Source: UBA8949 sp942493365 (GTDB taxonomy: Bacteria > Bacillota > Clostridia > Saccharofermentanales > UBA5734). Taken from it: a stretch of 64,000 bases of DNA. Shown piece by piece: positions 17,244-25,260 of the stretch. Where the stretch lies: NCBI GenBank assembly GCA_942493365.1, contig OW818697.1:2108001-2172000 (forward strand), written 5' to 3'. The first letter of the stretch is position 1; each line of letters starts with the position of its first letter. Under the pieces are notes generated by a model, which saw nothing but the letters and a program-made list of their open reading frames with translations, did no database searches and was not told the origin of the DNA. The position numbers and the translations under genes were made by a program.

Positions 17244-18395
17244 AACCTGATTAGCCAGATCCAAGCCCAACTCGCTCAGCCTGACGCATTTGTCGTCTAC
17301 AATCACCAGCCCGCGCGCGCGAAGGCTTTCGACTTCGCAGCCAAAGCATTCGAGCAAGCCGACGCCGAAGCGTTCATTGAATTCGGCAAACGATACGCCT
17401 TTGAGCAGCCGCAACCCCAGCAGCATGGCTTCATTGCGGGATTCGGCTTCGTCGACGATTTCGAGCACGGTGGCGGCAGCGAAGGCATCGCGATCGCCAG
17501 CGCCGCCGGGCAGCCAGATAGCCAGGTACGCGTCGAGGTCGTCGGTGTTGCCGCGGCGCACGCCCGCCAGCAGGCTGTGGGCGGCGACGCCGAAGCCGTA
17601 GTAGGGCCGCGCCTGCCAATAAACCAGATTGTGGCGGCATTGATGGCCTGGCCGGGCGGCGTTGCTGATTTCGTAGTGCTCAAAGCCGGCCGCTTGCAAT
17701 TTCTGACGGATCAGGCGGTATTGGGCCCGCTCGGTTTCTTCGTCCGGTAGGAGGTCAGGCTGGCGCTGGCACAGGGCGTGCAGCGGCGTCCCCTCTTCGA
17801 GACTGAGCGAGTAAAAGGACACGTGATCGACCGGCTGGGTCAGCAGAAAATCGACCGTCGCAGCGACATCATCCAGGGTCTGTCCGGGCAACCCAAACAT
17901 GATGTCGGCATTGATCGAGGCAAAGCCAGCGGCGGTGGCCATTGCCACGCCGGCGGCAAAATCATCGCGGTTGTGAATGCGCCCGAGCATTGCGAGTAAC
18001 GCTGGCTGGATGGCCTGCAAGCCGAAGCTGATGCGGTTGAACCCCGCTTCACGGCAGCGGCGCAGCCCGTCGGCGGTCACGGTGCCGGGGTTGGCTTCCA
18101 GCGTGAATTCGCCGTCGCTGGCCAGTCCAAAATTGTTGCGTATCGCGACAATCTGCGCGGCCAACTGCTCGCCCGTCAGCACGGTTGGCGTGCCACCGCC
18201 GAAAAAAACCGTGTCCAAAGGCTGGCCGTCCCCGGCGGCGCGGGCCACGGCTGCTATCTCGCGTTGGAGCGCAACGCAATAGGCCAGCCGCTTTTCAGGC
18301 GACTGGCCGGGGTATGAACAGAAATCGCAATAGGTGCATTTGCGGACGCAAAAAGGGATGTGCACATAGGCGGCCACGTCGGGCTTGCGGTTCAT
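17226..18395 (-). CDS. hemW: HemW-type radical SAM protein
   Basis: This is a 389-residue protein. YVHIPFCVRKCTYCDFCSY carries the CxxxCxxC radical-SAM cluster motif and the extra Cys of the HemN/HemW family. FFGGGTPT, ANPGT, SFGLQ and the ADIMFGLPGQT block complete the radical SAM domain, and the C-terminal HemW domain follows. Once annotated as oxygen-independent coproporphyrinogen oxidase, HemW is a heme chaperone-like protein. Its start is one base after the stop of the upstream M28-like gene, so the two are co-translated. In many Bacillota hemW is followed by hrcA; here a 17-kb toxin island intervenes. Confidence 0.93.
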   Translation of the reverse strand: MNRKPDVAAYVHIPFCVRKCTYCDFCSYPGQSPEKRLAYCVALQREIAAVARAAGDGQPLDTVFFGGGTPTVLTGEQLAAQIVAIRNNFGLASDGEFTLEANPGTVTADGLRRCREAGFNRISFGLQAIQPALLAMLGRIHNRDDFAAGVAMATAAGFASINADIMFGLPGQTLDDVAATVDFLLTQPVDHVSFYSLSLEEGTPLHALCQRQPDLLPDEETERAQYRLIRQKLQAAGFEHYEISNAARPGHQCRHNLVYWQARPYYGFGVAAHSLLAGVRRGNTDDLDAYLAIWLPGGAGDRDAFAAATVLEIVDEAESRNEAMLLGLRLLKGVSFAEFNERFGVGLLECFGCEVESLRARGLVIVDDKCVRLSELGLDLANQVFMKFV

Positions 18396-18396
18396 C

Positions 18397-19716
18397 TTAG
18401 CGCTGCGTCGTGCCTTCGTTTCGTTTCATGGCCTCGAGAATGATGAAAGCCGTGTTGTTGATGCGGCGGGTCAGCAGATCGGCCACGACCTTTTCCGTTG
18501 TGGTGGTGGCGGTGATGGTCGTGCCGGTTGTAACGGTCGTACCAGACGCGCCGGTTTCGCCAGTCGTGCCGGTGGTGACAGCGGTTGCGGCGCTGGCGCG
18601 CGTGGTGTTGAGGAGTTGGGCCAGGAAGGCTGACGAATCAAATTTGGTGCCGCGAATCCGGCCGCCGCTCTCGCCGAAGGCCGGGTTTTGGCTCTCGGTC
18701 ATCTCTGTCAGCAACTTTTCATCGTATTCGTAGGATTCAAAGAAAACGATCGGAATTTTTAGTTCATCAAAGGGCAGATAGTCCGAGTCGTTGAAGGACC
18801 ATTCGCGGTAAACAACCGTTTCGGCGAAGCCGGTCAGCGGCACCTGAATGCCCGACTGGTTGGTATACAGCATGTAATAGTTGTTGGTGTATAGCTCGTT
18901 CTCGTAAAAGACGTCGGTTACTTCATAGAGCTTGCGCCGCATTTCGTAATCCTTGGTGGTGCCGCCGGTGACCGAGTTGCGGCCGGCATGCGCGTACATT
19001 TTGTCGCCAGCGTAAATGTCGTCCAGGCAATACATGGCGTCGGTCTCGGCGATTTGCTTGGTGCTCATTTCGCTGACATAGTAGCGCGCGCCCGCCTGAC
19101 CGGCCGAGCCAGCGCCAAAGGCGACCAGCACGACATCGTAGCCATAATGATAATCCTTGATATTTTGGGCAATGGTCAGCAGCGCGGCAACACCCGCCGC
19201 ATTGTCCTGAATGCCGTTGTAATCAGCCAGCGTCGGCACGCCCACCGTGCCATCGGCGTTGACCGCGGCCGGCACGTCGCTGCCCGGGCCGCTGACCGGG
19301 GTGTCGTAATGCGCGCCAACAATGACCGTGCTCTCGATGTTGACCGTTTTGCCCTTGTCGTCCGGCGCAGTGAAACCGCTGCCCGGAATGACAACGACAA
19401 TGTTGCGCGAGGTCAGGCTGGTGCCCGCCGTGTCGTTAAAGGTGAATTCGGTAACCTCCGGTTTAAAACCAAGGTCCTTGAATTTTTGAATAATATAGTC
19501 GCCGGCTGCTGTTTCCTGCGCCGAACCCGGGCTGCGATAGGGGAACTGCTTGGCATAGGCCAGCGCCAGCTTGGAGCCATCCAAGCCATAATTGGCCACG
19601 TCCACATTGGTGTCCGCCGCGTCCGAGCAAGCGGTCAGCGGCAGCACGGTCATCAGCAGAGCCAGGATCATCAAGCCTAGACGACGGCTGTTAAAAGCGA
19701 ATTGAGATTTTTGCAT
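18397..19716 (-). CDS. M28-peptidase-like lipoprotein lacking catalytic residues
   Basis: This is a 439-residue lipoprotein. The ATG at 19716 is chosen for GGAGG nine bases upstream. The signal ends at LPLTAC. The M28 fold is recognisable: VIVGAHYDTP (His, Asp) and NGIQDNAAGVAAL (Asp). However, the catalytic Glu-Glu normally found in FGAEExG reads FGAGSAG, and the late metal-binding His of the SDH motif reads SDYLPF. The protein therefore probably does not hydrolyse peptides and may bind ligands instead. A Thr-rich segment (TTGTTGETGASGTTVTTGT) precedes the last 35 residues. It lies immediately upstream of hemW. Confidence 0.8.
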   Translation of the reverse strand: MQKSQFAFNSRRLGLMILALLMTVLPLTACSDAADTNVDVANYGLDGSKLALAYAKQFPYRSPGSAQETAAGDYIIQKFKDLGFKPEVTEFTFNDTAGTSLTSRNIVVVIPGSGFTAPDDKGKTVNIESTVIVGAHYDTPVSGPGSDVPAAVNADGTVGVPTLADYNGIQDNAAGVAALLTIAQNIKDYHYGYDVVLVAFGAGSAGQAGARYYVSEMSTKQIAETDAMYCLDDIYAGDKMYAHAGRNSVTGGTTKDYEMRRKLYEVTDVFYENELYTNNYYMLYTNQSGIQVPLTGFAETVVYREWSFNDSDYLPFDELKIPIVFFESYEYDEKLLTEMTESQNPAFGESGGRIRGTKFDSSAFLAQLLNTTRASAATAVTTGTTGETGASGTTVTTGTTITATTTTEKVVADLLTRRINNTAFIILEAMKRNEGTTQR

Positions 19717-19764
19717 AAATTTCTGCGCCTCCATAAACATTACCATTTTACTTGTTGTTGCGGT

Positions 19765-20196
19765 TCAGCGCAAGTTTATGGGATCGCTGACGATTTTTCT
19801 CAGATCGTTCAAATCTTGGATTTCGCCAACGGCCTTTTCTTCCACCGCTTTGATCAGGCTTTTCGATATCTCAAACAGATGCTTTTCGAATTCGTCAATG
19901 CTGGTCACACCCTCCCCTTTGATTTGTCTTCCGATCCGTGTACAAATCATCTGAAAATGCAAACCATCCGCTTTTCGCGTACATTCGATGTGATAGGGCC
20001 CTTCCAAAAAAAGAATTTTAAATTTACTTTGTTTGGAAAAAATGTTTCCGCACCAAACCTTCAAAATTTCCAGCGAATTGTCAGACCATCGGTTATCCGG
20101 AAAATCAAAGCCATCAAAAGAATAGTAAAAGGTCGAGTAAACATTTTTGGGTTCGCTTGTAAACTCAAAGTCATCTTTGAAATGAATTTCTAACAT
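19765..20196 (-). CDS. Hypothetical protein, 143 residues
   Basis: A soluble, AT-rich protein without a recognised family. ATG 20196 (MLEIHFKDDFEF) is preferred for AAGGAG seven bases upstream. It is the last gene of a minus-strand run with the DUF4259-like protein and the lipoprotein upstream, a setting like that of orphan immunity genes. Function unknown. Confidence 0.6.
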   Translation of the reverse strand: MLEIHFKDDFEFTSEPKNVYSTFYYSFDGFDFPDNRWSDNSLEILKVWCGNIFSKQSKFKILFLEGPYHIECTRKADGLHFQMICTRIGRQIKGEGVTSIDEFEKHLFEISKSLIKAVEEKAVGEIQDLNDLRKIVSDPINLR

Positions 20197-20235
20197 AGCT
20201 TCTCCTTTTCTAATCACCTTTTCCCGTGATTATTT

Positions 20236-21051
20236 TTATATCAAGCGCTCATATTTATCAAGGACATGTTTTTCGAAGTATGACCACGAACATGAGTCCA
20301 AGTATGAATTGTCGTGAATAATAAATTCGACTCTAGGCGTATTCAGTTCAATGAAATTGCCGACATAGGTCAATTTCTTGATTGGAATACTTCGTTTTGA
20401 ATTGGCATAGATCAACATTCTATACTCGTGCTTTTTAAATCTGAATGTCGTTTGAATGTACTCGGATTCCTTCAAATCCTCGAGGCTTTCAGGTAATTTC
20501 TGACCATGAGTAATCATGACATAAACGACCGGAAAAACATGTCCCGGGCTCTGAATTGACTCATCCACCTTCCTGATCAGCAAATACTCCCCTGCAATCC
20601 CTTTTGCCTTAGCCAGCTCACTTTCCAGCCGATAGGCAAACACATCACCGATTTTCCAGTCACATTGGAACAATTTTATTGGCGATAATTTTTTCACCGG
20701 TGGTTGTGACGAAAGGAGTCTGGTTTTCAATTCTTCCAATACTTTCGATCTTATTTTTGCTTCTTTGGGATTCTCAAGAAGCCATCGATTTTGGTTCACG
20801 CCGGAATCAATCAGCTCTATCGCTTTGTCTTTAACCTTCGGTAACAATCTGCCGTATTGCCATTGAATGTCAGCCAGGACAAACCAAAATATCGGCCCAT
20901 CATCTTCATCGCTGATTGCAAAAGCGTTCGTGCAAATTAAATCATCTGTGATTTCTTCAGACGTCAGCCCACGACGGAGCAAATCTTTGAATTGATCAGT
21001 AACATCCAGCGCTAAATCATCTTGGTATAGTTTTGGTCCCCATGCACCCAT
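20236..21051 (-). CDS. DUF4259-like protein, second copy
   Basis: This is a 271-residue soluble protein starting MGAWGPKLYQDDLALDV. It aligns over its whole length with the protein at 7961-8839: both share ALADxQWxxGRLxPxVKxKA, a Lys/Leu-rich helix and WxxGDVxxYxxxxE. No toxin gene is adjacent. It could be an orphan immunity protein, kept for protection against a tip that the strain no longer carries or never had. AT-richer than the hemW gene nearby. Confidence 0.65.
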   Translation of the reverse strand: MGAWGPKLYQDDLALDVTDQFKDLLRRGLTSEEITDDLICTNAFAISDEDDGPIFWFVLADIQWQYGRLLPKVKDKAIELIDSGVNQNRWLLENPKEAKIRSKVLEELKTRLLSSQPPVKKLSPIKLFQCDWKIGDVFAYRLESELAKAKGIAGEYLLIRKVDESIQSPGHVFPVVYVMITHGQKLPESLEDLKESEYIQTTFRFKKHEYRMLIYANSKRSIPIKKLTYVGNFIELNTPRVEFIIHDNSYLDSCSWSYFEKHVLDKYERLI

Positions 21052-21066
21052 TCGATTTCTCCTGTT

Positions 21067-21774
21067 TCACGGCAAATCGCCCTCCAAAATGCCAGCAAGT
21101 TTTGAAGGTGCTTCATCTTTTGGAAAAATTTCCATTTTCTGAACAACCAAGCTGGTTCTGTTCATTAATTTTGCAGGTTTTTCATACTTAATTTCCAATA
21201 TCTTGCCATCGTTCAGCAGGCTGAATGAATAAATGCCGTTGCTCATTAAAAAACAAAGTTCTGTTGCCTGATCGATTTTGAAAACATCTTCGGCCGTGCT
21301 CGTGCCTGCGATGATCGAATCAAAATCGGTTGACGATTTCAAATGCCTGAGATAAGCCGTAAAATAGACGTAAGCGTCTTGCTGTTCGGTACTTTGTGCT
21401 GTCGGAGAAAAAGTTTGCACCCAAAAGACAAAGTAATATCCACCCTCTTCAACCTTGTAAATTGTATAATACCCTCTACCAGAGTCCCGAAGACATTCAA
21501 TCGGAAACTCCTGATTGACCGCCTCAATCGAATGACTTGCCGTCTTTTCTGAATCTTCTAAAACCAAGGTTTCGTTTTCTGATTGTAAGCCAAAATAGCG
21601 CTGCAAGTCTTGTAGCGGATAGGCTTGCAAATCCAATTCGGAGACTGACTTCGAATTATCAGCGACAAAGCCATCCGGAAGATTCTGCTCACTTTTCACT
21701 TCATTGCCGCAGGCGCTGAGTATTACCGCAAATACCAGGACACATACAAAACCGACTAGTTTTCGCTTAATCAT
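21067..21774 (-). CDS. Lipoprotein of unknown function
   Basis: This is a 235-residue lipoprotein with signal MIKRKLVGFVCVLVFAVILS and lipobox LSAC. The mature part is hydrophilic and contains no family I recognise. It is 15 bases upstream of the DUF4259-like gene, in the same run of small genes. Confidence 0.65.
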   Translation of the reverse strand: MIKRKLVGFVCVLVFAVILSACGNEVKSEQNLPDGFVADNSKSVSELDLQAYPLQDLQRYFGLQSENETLVLEDSEKTASHSIEAVNQEFPIECLRDSGRGYYTIYKVEEGGYYFVFWVQTFSPTAQSTEQQDAYVYFTAYLRHLKSSTDFDSIIAGTSTAEDVFKIDQATELCFLMSNGIYSFSLLNDGKILEIKYEKPAKLMNRTSLVVQKMEIFPKDEAPSKLAGILEGDLP

Positions 21775-21806
21775 TTACATGCCTCCCATACCCATTTTCT
21801 ATAGAC

Positions 21807-22292
21807 TCATTGTCTAATCATACGGCCAAACTTGTTATACGCAAACAATTTGAGTTTATCAAATACAATCAGCACCGTGTCGCCATTGTCGAATAAAATC
21901 TCGTGAGATGTCAAGTTTTCACTAACTGGCAAAAACTCATCATAACCCATCAAGAGTTTTCGGTCATTCAATGTGATGTTCATCTGATTATCGACTAATT
22001 TGCTGTATTTGAGTTCTATTACGCCAAAATATTTTAAAGCATACTTTTGCTCAATGTATATGAGATTAATTTCCAGGCTGCTGGAATTACCCGTGTAAAG
22101 ATATGGCCCAAATTTGATATCAGTCACAGCGGCATCGTGAAAGAAGCAGCATTTTTCAAGTTTGTCGACTAATCGTTCCGGCAACCTGCCTTTGGCAAGT
22201 TCAAATTCTTTGGAATATTGCTCACATTGTTCATGCCACGCATCGATGGAATCGGAGATGCCCCGCCATAAATCGTAGGTAAAATACTTCAT
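21807..22292 (-). CDS. DUF4085-like hypothetical protein
   Basis: This is a 161-residue soluble protein beginning MKYFTYDLWRGISDS, which resembles the start of the DUF4085 family, with FFHDAAVTDIKF as a further conserved-looking block. The start is at 22292. Function unknown. It belongs to the minus-strand run of candidate immunity-type genes. Confidence 0.55.
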   Translation of the reverse strand: MKYFTYDLWRGISDSIDAWHEQCEQYSKEFELAKGRLPERLVDKLEKCCFFHDAAVTDIKFGPYLYTGNSSSLEINLIYIEQKYALKYFGVIELKYSKLVDNQMNITLNDRKLLMGYDEFLPVSENLTSHEILFDNGDTVLIVFDKLKLFAYNKFGRMIRQ

Positions 22293-22321
22293 TGTTCGCC
22301 TCCGGTATTATCTTGATCAGC

Positions 22322-22885
22322 TCATTCTGGATCGGTGCTATGTGTCGGCGTGTACTTTGGGTTTTTGTCGCGCAGCACTTTTCTTTCATGCAGCACTCGC
22401 CGCCTGTCCTGATAATAGTTTTGAAAGAACTCTTGCGTGCCAACGGCAAATTCATCGATGTATAAATGTCTGTCCTTGGTATACAAATGGGTTGTGTGGG
22501 GTGATTCTTTGATCTTGACGATATCGGCATAGGCAATTTCAAACTTGCGACCGAACAGTGTGTGGTAGACAAATTTTCGTTCGTAAATATCAATTCGGCA
22601 ATTCAAGTAGCCGATGATAAGCGCAAAGCCTAATATTTGGAATAAACAGAAAAGAATAGCAGTAACTGCGGTCCAATTTGTAAAATTATCCGGGAGAAAG
22701 TAAGTCAACGGAAACGGCAACATACAAACCGATGATTCAATAATGCCAACAATCGCATAAGCTTTGGGCAACCGTACATGGCCATAAAAACCTGCTTCAT
22801 CTTGCTGTTTAAACAAATGTGCAGCCAAACGATTGATTATAAAAAAGATGATAAGCATTGATGTGCAAATGATTGGCAGTACCAT
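22322..22885 (-). CDS. Membrane protein with PH-like C-terminal domain
   Basis: This is a 187-residue protein. It has an N-terminal helix, two further helices, then the soluble block YERKFVYHTLFGRKFEIAYADIVKIK... IYID, which looks like a bacterial PH-type domain. The same unit occurs twice in the gene at 23183-24178, so the cluster grew by duplication. No function is known. Confidence 0.6.
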   Translation of the reverse strand: MVLPIICTSMLIIFFIINRLAAHLFKQQDEAGFYGHVRLPKAYAIVGIIESSVCMLPFPLTYFLPDNFTNWTAVTAILFCLFQILGFALIIGYLNCRIDIYERKFVYHTLFGRKFEIAYADIVKIKESPHTTHLYTKDRHLYIDEFAVGTQEFFQNYYQDRRRVLHERKVLRDKNPKYTPTHSTDPE

Positions 22886-22962
22886 GCTTCAATAATCCTT
22901 TCTTTGGCTCATTCAACAATTCTATTCTTCCGACCTGAAACTAAATTGGCGACTAGGATGTC

Positions 22963-23028
22963 CTAAATATGTTTAGTTGTATTCCAACAACTTTGTCCAT
23001 TAAAAGCAGTTTCTTCTGGCAATTGCAT
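22963..23028 (-). pseudogene. Remnant of a third copy of the PH-like membrane gene
   Basis: A 21-codon frame starting MQLPEETAFNGQ, almost the same as the start MQLPDETAFNGQ of the gene at 24178, after which homology ends and a stop follows. The flanking bases are also similar to those around 24178. It is the stump of a deleted paralogue. Confidence 0.7.
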
Positions 23029-23054
23029 TGGTTAGTATCCCCTTCGCACGGTGG

Positions 23055-23186
23055 TCATACAAACGAGCACAATATTTGACTGTCCGAAATCCAATGGGAC
23101 AAAAAGGTGGATGGGATCTCCTGACACCCTGAAATGAAGCACAAGATCAGGCAGATTGCAATCAAGACGTATCGTTTATTGATCAT
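23055..23186 (-). CDS. Small or truncated lipoprotein, 43 residues
   Basis: The ATG overlaps the stop of the upstream gene (ATGA at 23183-23186), which indicates translational coupling. The sequence MINKRYVLIAICLILCFISG precedes Cys, a complete lipoprotein signal, and only 22 residues follow. The end contains the short repeat at 23078-23099. It may be a true small lipoprotein or the stump of a longer one. Confidence 0.5.
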   Translation of the reverse strand: MINKRYVLIAICLILCFISGCQEIPSTFLSHWISDSQILCSFV

Positions 23187-24178
23187 CGGTCGTTCCTCTT
23201 TTCCCCAAAATTGGCCGTCGCCTTGAGTTCTTTGTCGCGCATCGCTTTTCCTTCGCGTTCAATCCTGCGTTTGTCCAGCTTATAGCGTTTCAAGAACAAC
23301 TCTGCACCCTCGGTTGATCCGTCAATGTACATATGCTTGTTCTGGGTGTAGACATGAATGTAATTGGCATTGACCTTGATTTTGATGATATCGGCATAGG
23401 CAAATTGATATTTGCGCCGAAAAATGGTTTGATAGATAAATGTTCGTGTGTACAGGTCAATGCGGCAATTAAAGTACATCAGAATCATCGCGACGCCCGC
23501 GAGCTGAAAGGCCACAAACGCCACAGCCACAGCAACTGTATAATTGGTGAAACTGTCGGGAAACAAAAGGCTGCAAGGATACGGCAATCCAAATAAGATC
23601 GCAGCGATCACGCCTATAACCAGATGCAATTTGGGCAGGACAACCTGGCCAACAATTTTGGTCTTCTGCCTGATCAACGAGTCCATGTCCAGCTGGTTTG
23701 GTTTGCGGTAGTCTTTAAAAACCAATTTTTTTCCGGCAGGCAGCAGACCTGCCGCAACCATACGCTGTTTATCCTCATAAATTTTTAGAAATAATTCTAT
23801 CAGACCCGCAGAAAACCCATCAATATATAAATGTTTGTCCGGCGTATAGACATGAATGGTATTCGATTTGTATTTAATGTCGACGATGTCGGCATAGGCG
23901 ATTTCATATTGACGGCGAAAAATGGTTCGATAGACAAATGTGCGTTCGTAGAGATCGATGCGCCAATTGAAATAGGAGATAATCAGCACGAGGCCCATAG
24001 CTTGCGGAATGGCAAACACGATTTGAGCAACTATTTTTGAAGCCAACGATTTGTCCAGATAGATTCCGGCCAAAATACATATTGTCAGAAAAAGAAGCAT
24101 CCCGCCCAGACCAATCAGGGCATAGACCTTTGGCAACCTGACTTGTCCATTGAAAGCAGTTTCATCTGGTAGCTGCAT
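23183..24178 (-). CDS. Membrane protein with two tandem PH-like units
   Basis: This is a 331-residue protein with an internal duplication: residues about 10-150 and about 170-315 are homologous. Each unit has two transmembrane helices followed by YERTFVYRTIFRRQYEIAYADI / YTRTFIYQTIFRRKYQFAYADI and a YIDG motif. The single-unit gene at 22322-22885 is the same family. It is the first gene of the run that ends at 19765. Function unknown. Confidence 0.65.
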   Translation of the reverse strand: MQLPDETAFNGQVRLPKVYALIGLGGMLLFLTICILAGIYLDKSLASKIVAQIVFAIPQAMGLVLIISYFNWRIDLYERTFVYRTIFRRQYEIAYADIVDIKYKSNTIHVYTPDKHLYIDGFSAGLIELFLKIYEDKQRMVAAGLLPAGKKLVFKDYRKPNQLDMDSLIRQKTKIVGQVVLPKLHLVIGVIAAILFGLPYPCSLLFPDSFTNYTVAVAVAFVAFQLAGVAMILMYFNCRIDLYTRTFIYQTIFRRKYQFAYADIIKIKVNANYIHVYTQNKHMYIDGSTEGAELFLKRYKLDKRRIEREGKAMRDKELKATANFGEKRNDR

Positions 24179-24429
24179 GGTTCAGTTTCCTTTCGCATTG
24201 AAAATGCAATATCTGTCGATGACAAAAGCGTTGAGTCAGTGGTACCGGCGATGATGAATATATAAGTCGTTGCCGACTCAAATATAGTCATATCAGTCAT
24301 CAAGATAATTAGTTTAAGTGATTTTCATATTAACAAATGTATGAAAATAAATCTATCCTATTTTCATTTTTTACAAAAAGGACCGCCGCGTTGCCGCGAC
24401 AGTCCAGTTGTTTGTTATTCGTTTTTTAG

Positions 24430-24831
24430 TTATTCGTTGATAAGGTCCGCCAGCGTCAGCCCATCCATCTTCCCTCGGATCACCGCATTGAGTGGTTGCC
24501 AGACCTGCTGGTCCAGGCAGTGGCGAATGGCCGTGGCCGATTGGCCGGCGTAAGGCGGCGCAATGATGTCGAGGTCGCCTTCGAGGGCGCGGATGACATC
24601 GCCGAGGCGGATGGCGGTGGGGTCGGCGGCCAGGCGGTAGCCGCCCTGAGCGCCCTTGACGCTGCGGATGAAACCGGTGCGGCGCAGGACGGCGAATTCC
24701 TGTTCGAGGTACTTGGGCGAGATCTCCTGACGCTGCGCGATCTGGGCCAGCGGCACCGGGCTGTGGCGGCCGTGAACGGCCAGATCGGCCAGGGAGCGCA
24801 GGCCGTAGCGGCAGCGGGTGGACATTTTCAT
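24430..24831 (-). CDS. Rrf2-family regulator without the cysteine cluster
   Basis: This is a 133-residue winged-helix protein. MKMSTRCRYGLRSLADLA, ISPKYLEQEFAVLRRTGFI and SVKGAQGGYRLA are typical of the Rrf2 family. The C-terminal region has a single Cys (IRHCLDQQVW) instead of three, so it should not hold an iron-sulfur cluster in the IscR manner and may be a CymR-like regulator of sulfur metabolism. It overlaps the preceding Rrf2 gene by four bases and is the last gene of the metY operon. Confidence 0.85.
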   Translation of the reverse strand: MKMSTRCRYGLRSLADLAVHGRHSPVPLAQIAQRQEISPKYLEQEFAVLRRTGFIRSVKGAQGGYRLAADPTAIRLGDVIRALEGDLDIIAPPYAGQSATAIRHCLDQQVWQPLNAVIRGKMDGLTLADLINE

Positions 24832-25250
24832 GCGGTCTCCCCCTCGGCAAACGATGCGGCCAGGTCGGCCAGTGTGATGTTGTCGACAAAGTCGGCGATG
24901 GTTGTGTCCAACGCCGACCAGACGGGCCAGGTCAGGCAGTCGGTGCGGCGGTCGCAGGCGTTGGCGGTTTCGGTGCAGCGCACCGGAGCGAGCGAGCCCT
25001 CGCCGGCGCGCAGGATGTCGCCGACCGTGATCGTGGCCGGGTCGCGGGCCAGAGCGTAACCGCCGTGGCTGCCGCGCGCGCCCTGGATGATTTTACCGCG
25101 GCGCAGCAAGGTGAAAATTTGCTCGAGGTAGCCGTCGGGCAGACCGGTCTGTTCGCTGATAGAACGGACGCTCAGACGCTGGCCGAGTGGCTGCAAAGCC
25201 ATGGCCAGCGCAGCTTCGAGGGCGTAGGTGCCTTTGGTTGACAATCGCAT
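24828..25250 (-). CDS. Rrf2-family regulator with three cysteines
   Basis: This is a 140-residue protein. MRLSTKGTYALEAALAMAL and the LPDGYLEQIFTLLRRG helix-turn-helix belong to the Rrf2 family. Cys residues in VRCTETANACDRRTDCLTW (spacing 6 and 5) lie where IscR-type sensors bind an iron-sulfur cluster. It starts 10 bases after metY and overlaps the second Rrf2 gene (ATGA). It probably senses cysteine or cluster status and controls sulfur assimilation, possibly this operon itself. Confidence 0.85.
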   Translation of the reverse strand: MRLSTKGTYALEAALAMALQPLGQRLSVRSISEQTGLPDGYLEQIFTLLRRGKIIQGARGSHGGYALARDPATITVGDILRAGEGSLAPVRCTETANACDRRTDCLTWPVWSALDTTIADFVDNITLADLAASFAEGETA

Positions 25251-25260
25251 GTGCTGGTCC

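Noticed and set aside
22886..23182. CRISPR-like or tandem repeats in the gap
   Set aside because: The similarity to 24,178 is a gene remnant; no regular repeat-spacer pattern is present here or elsewhere in the window.
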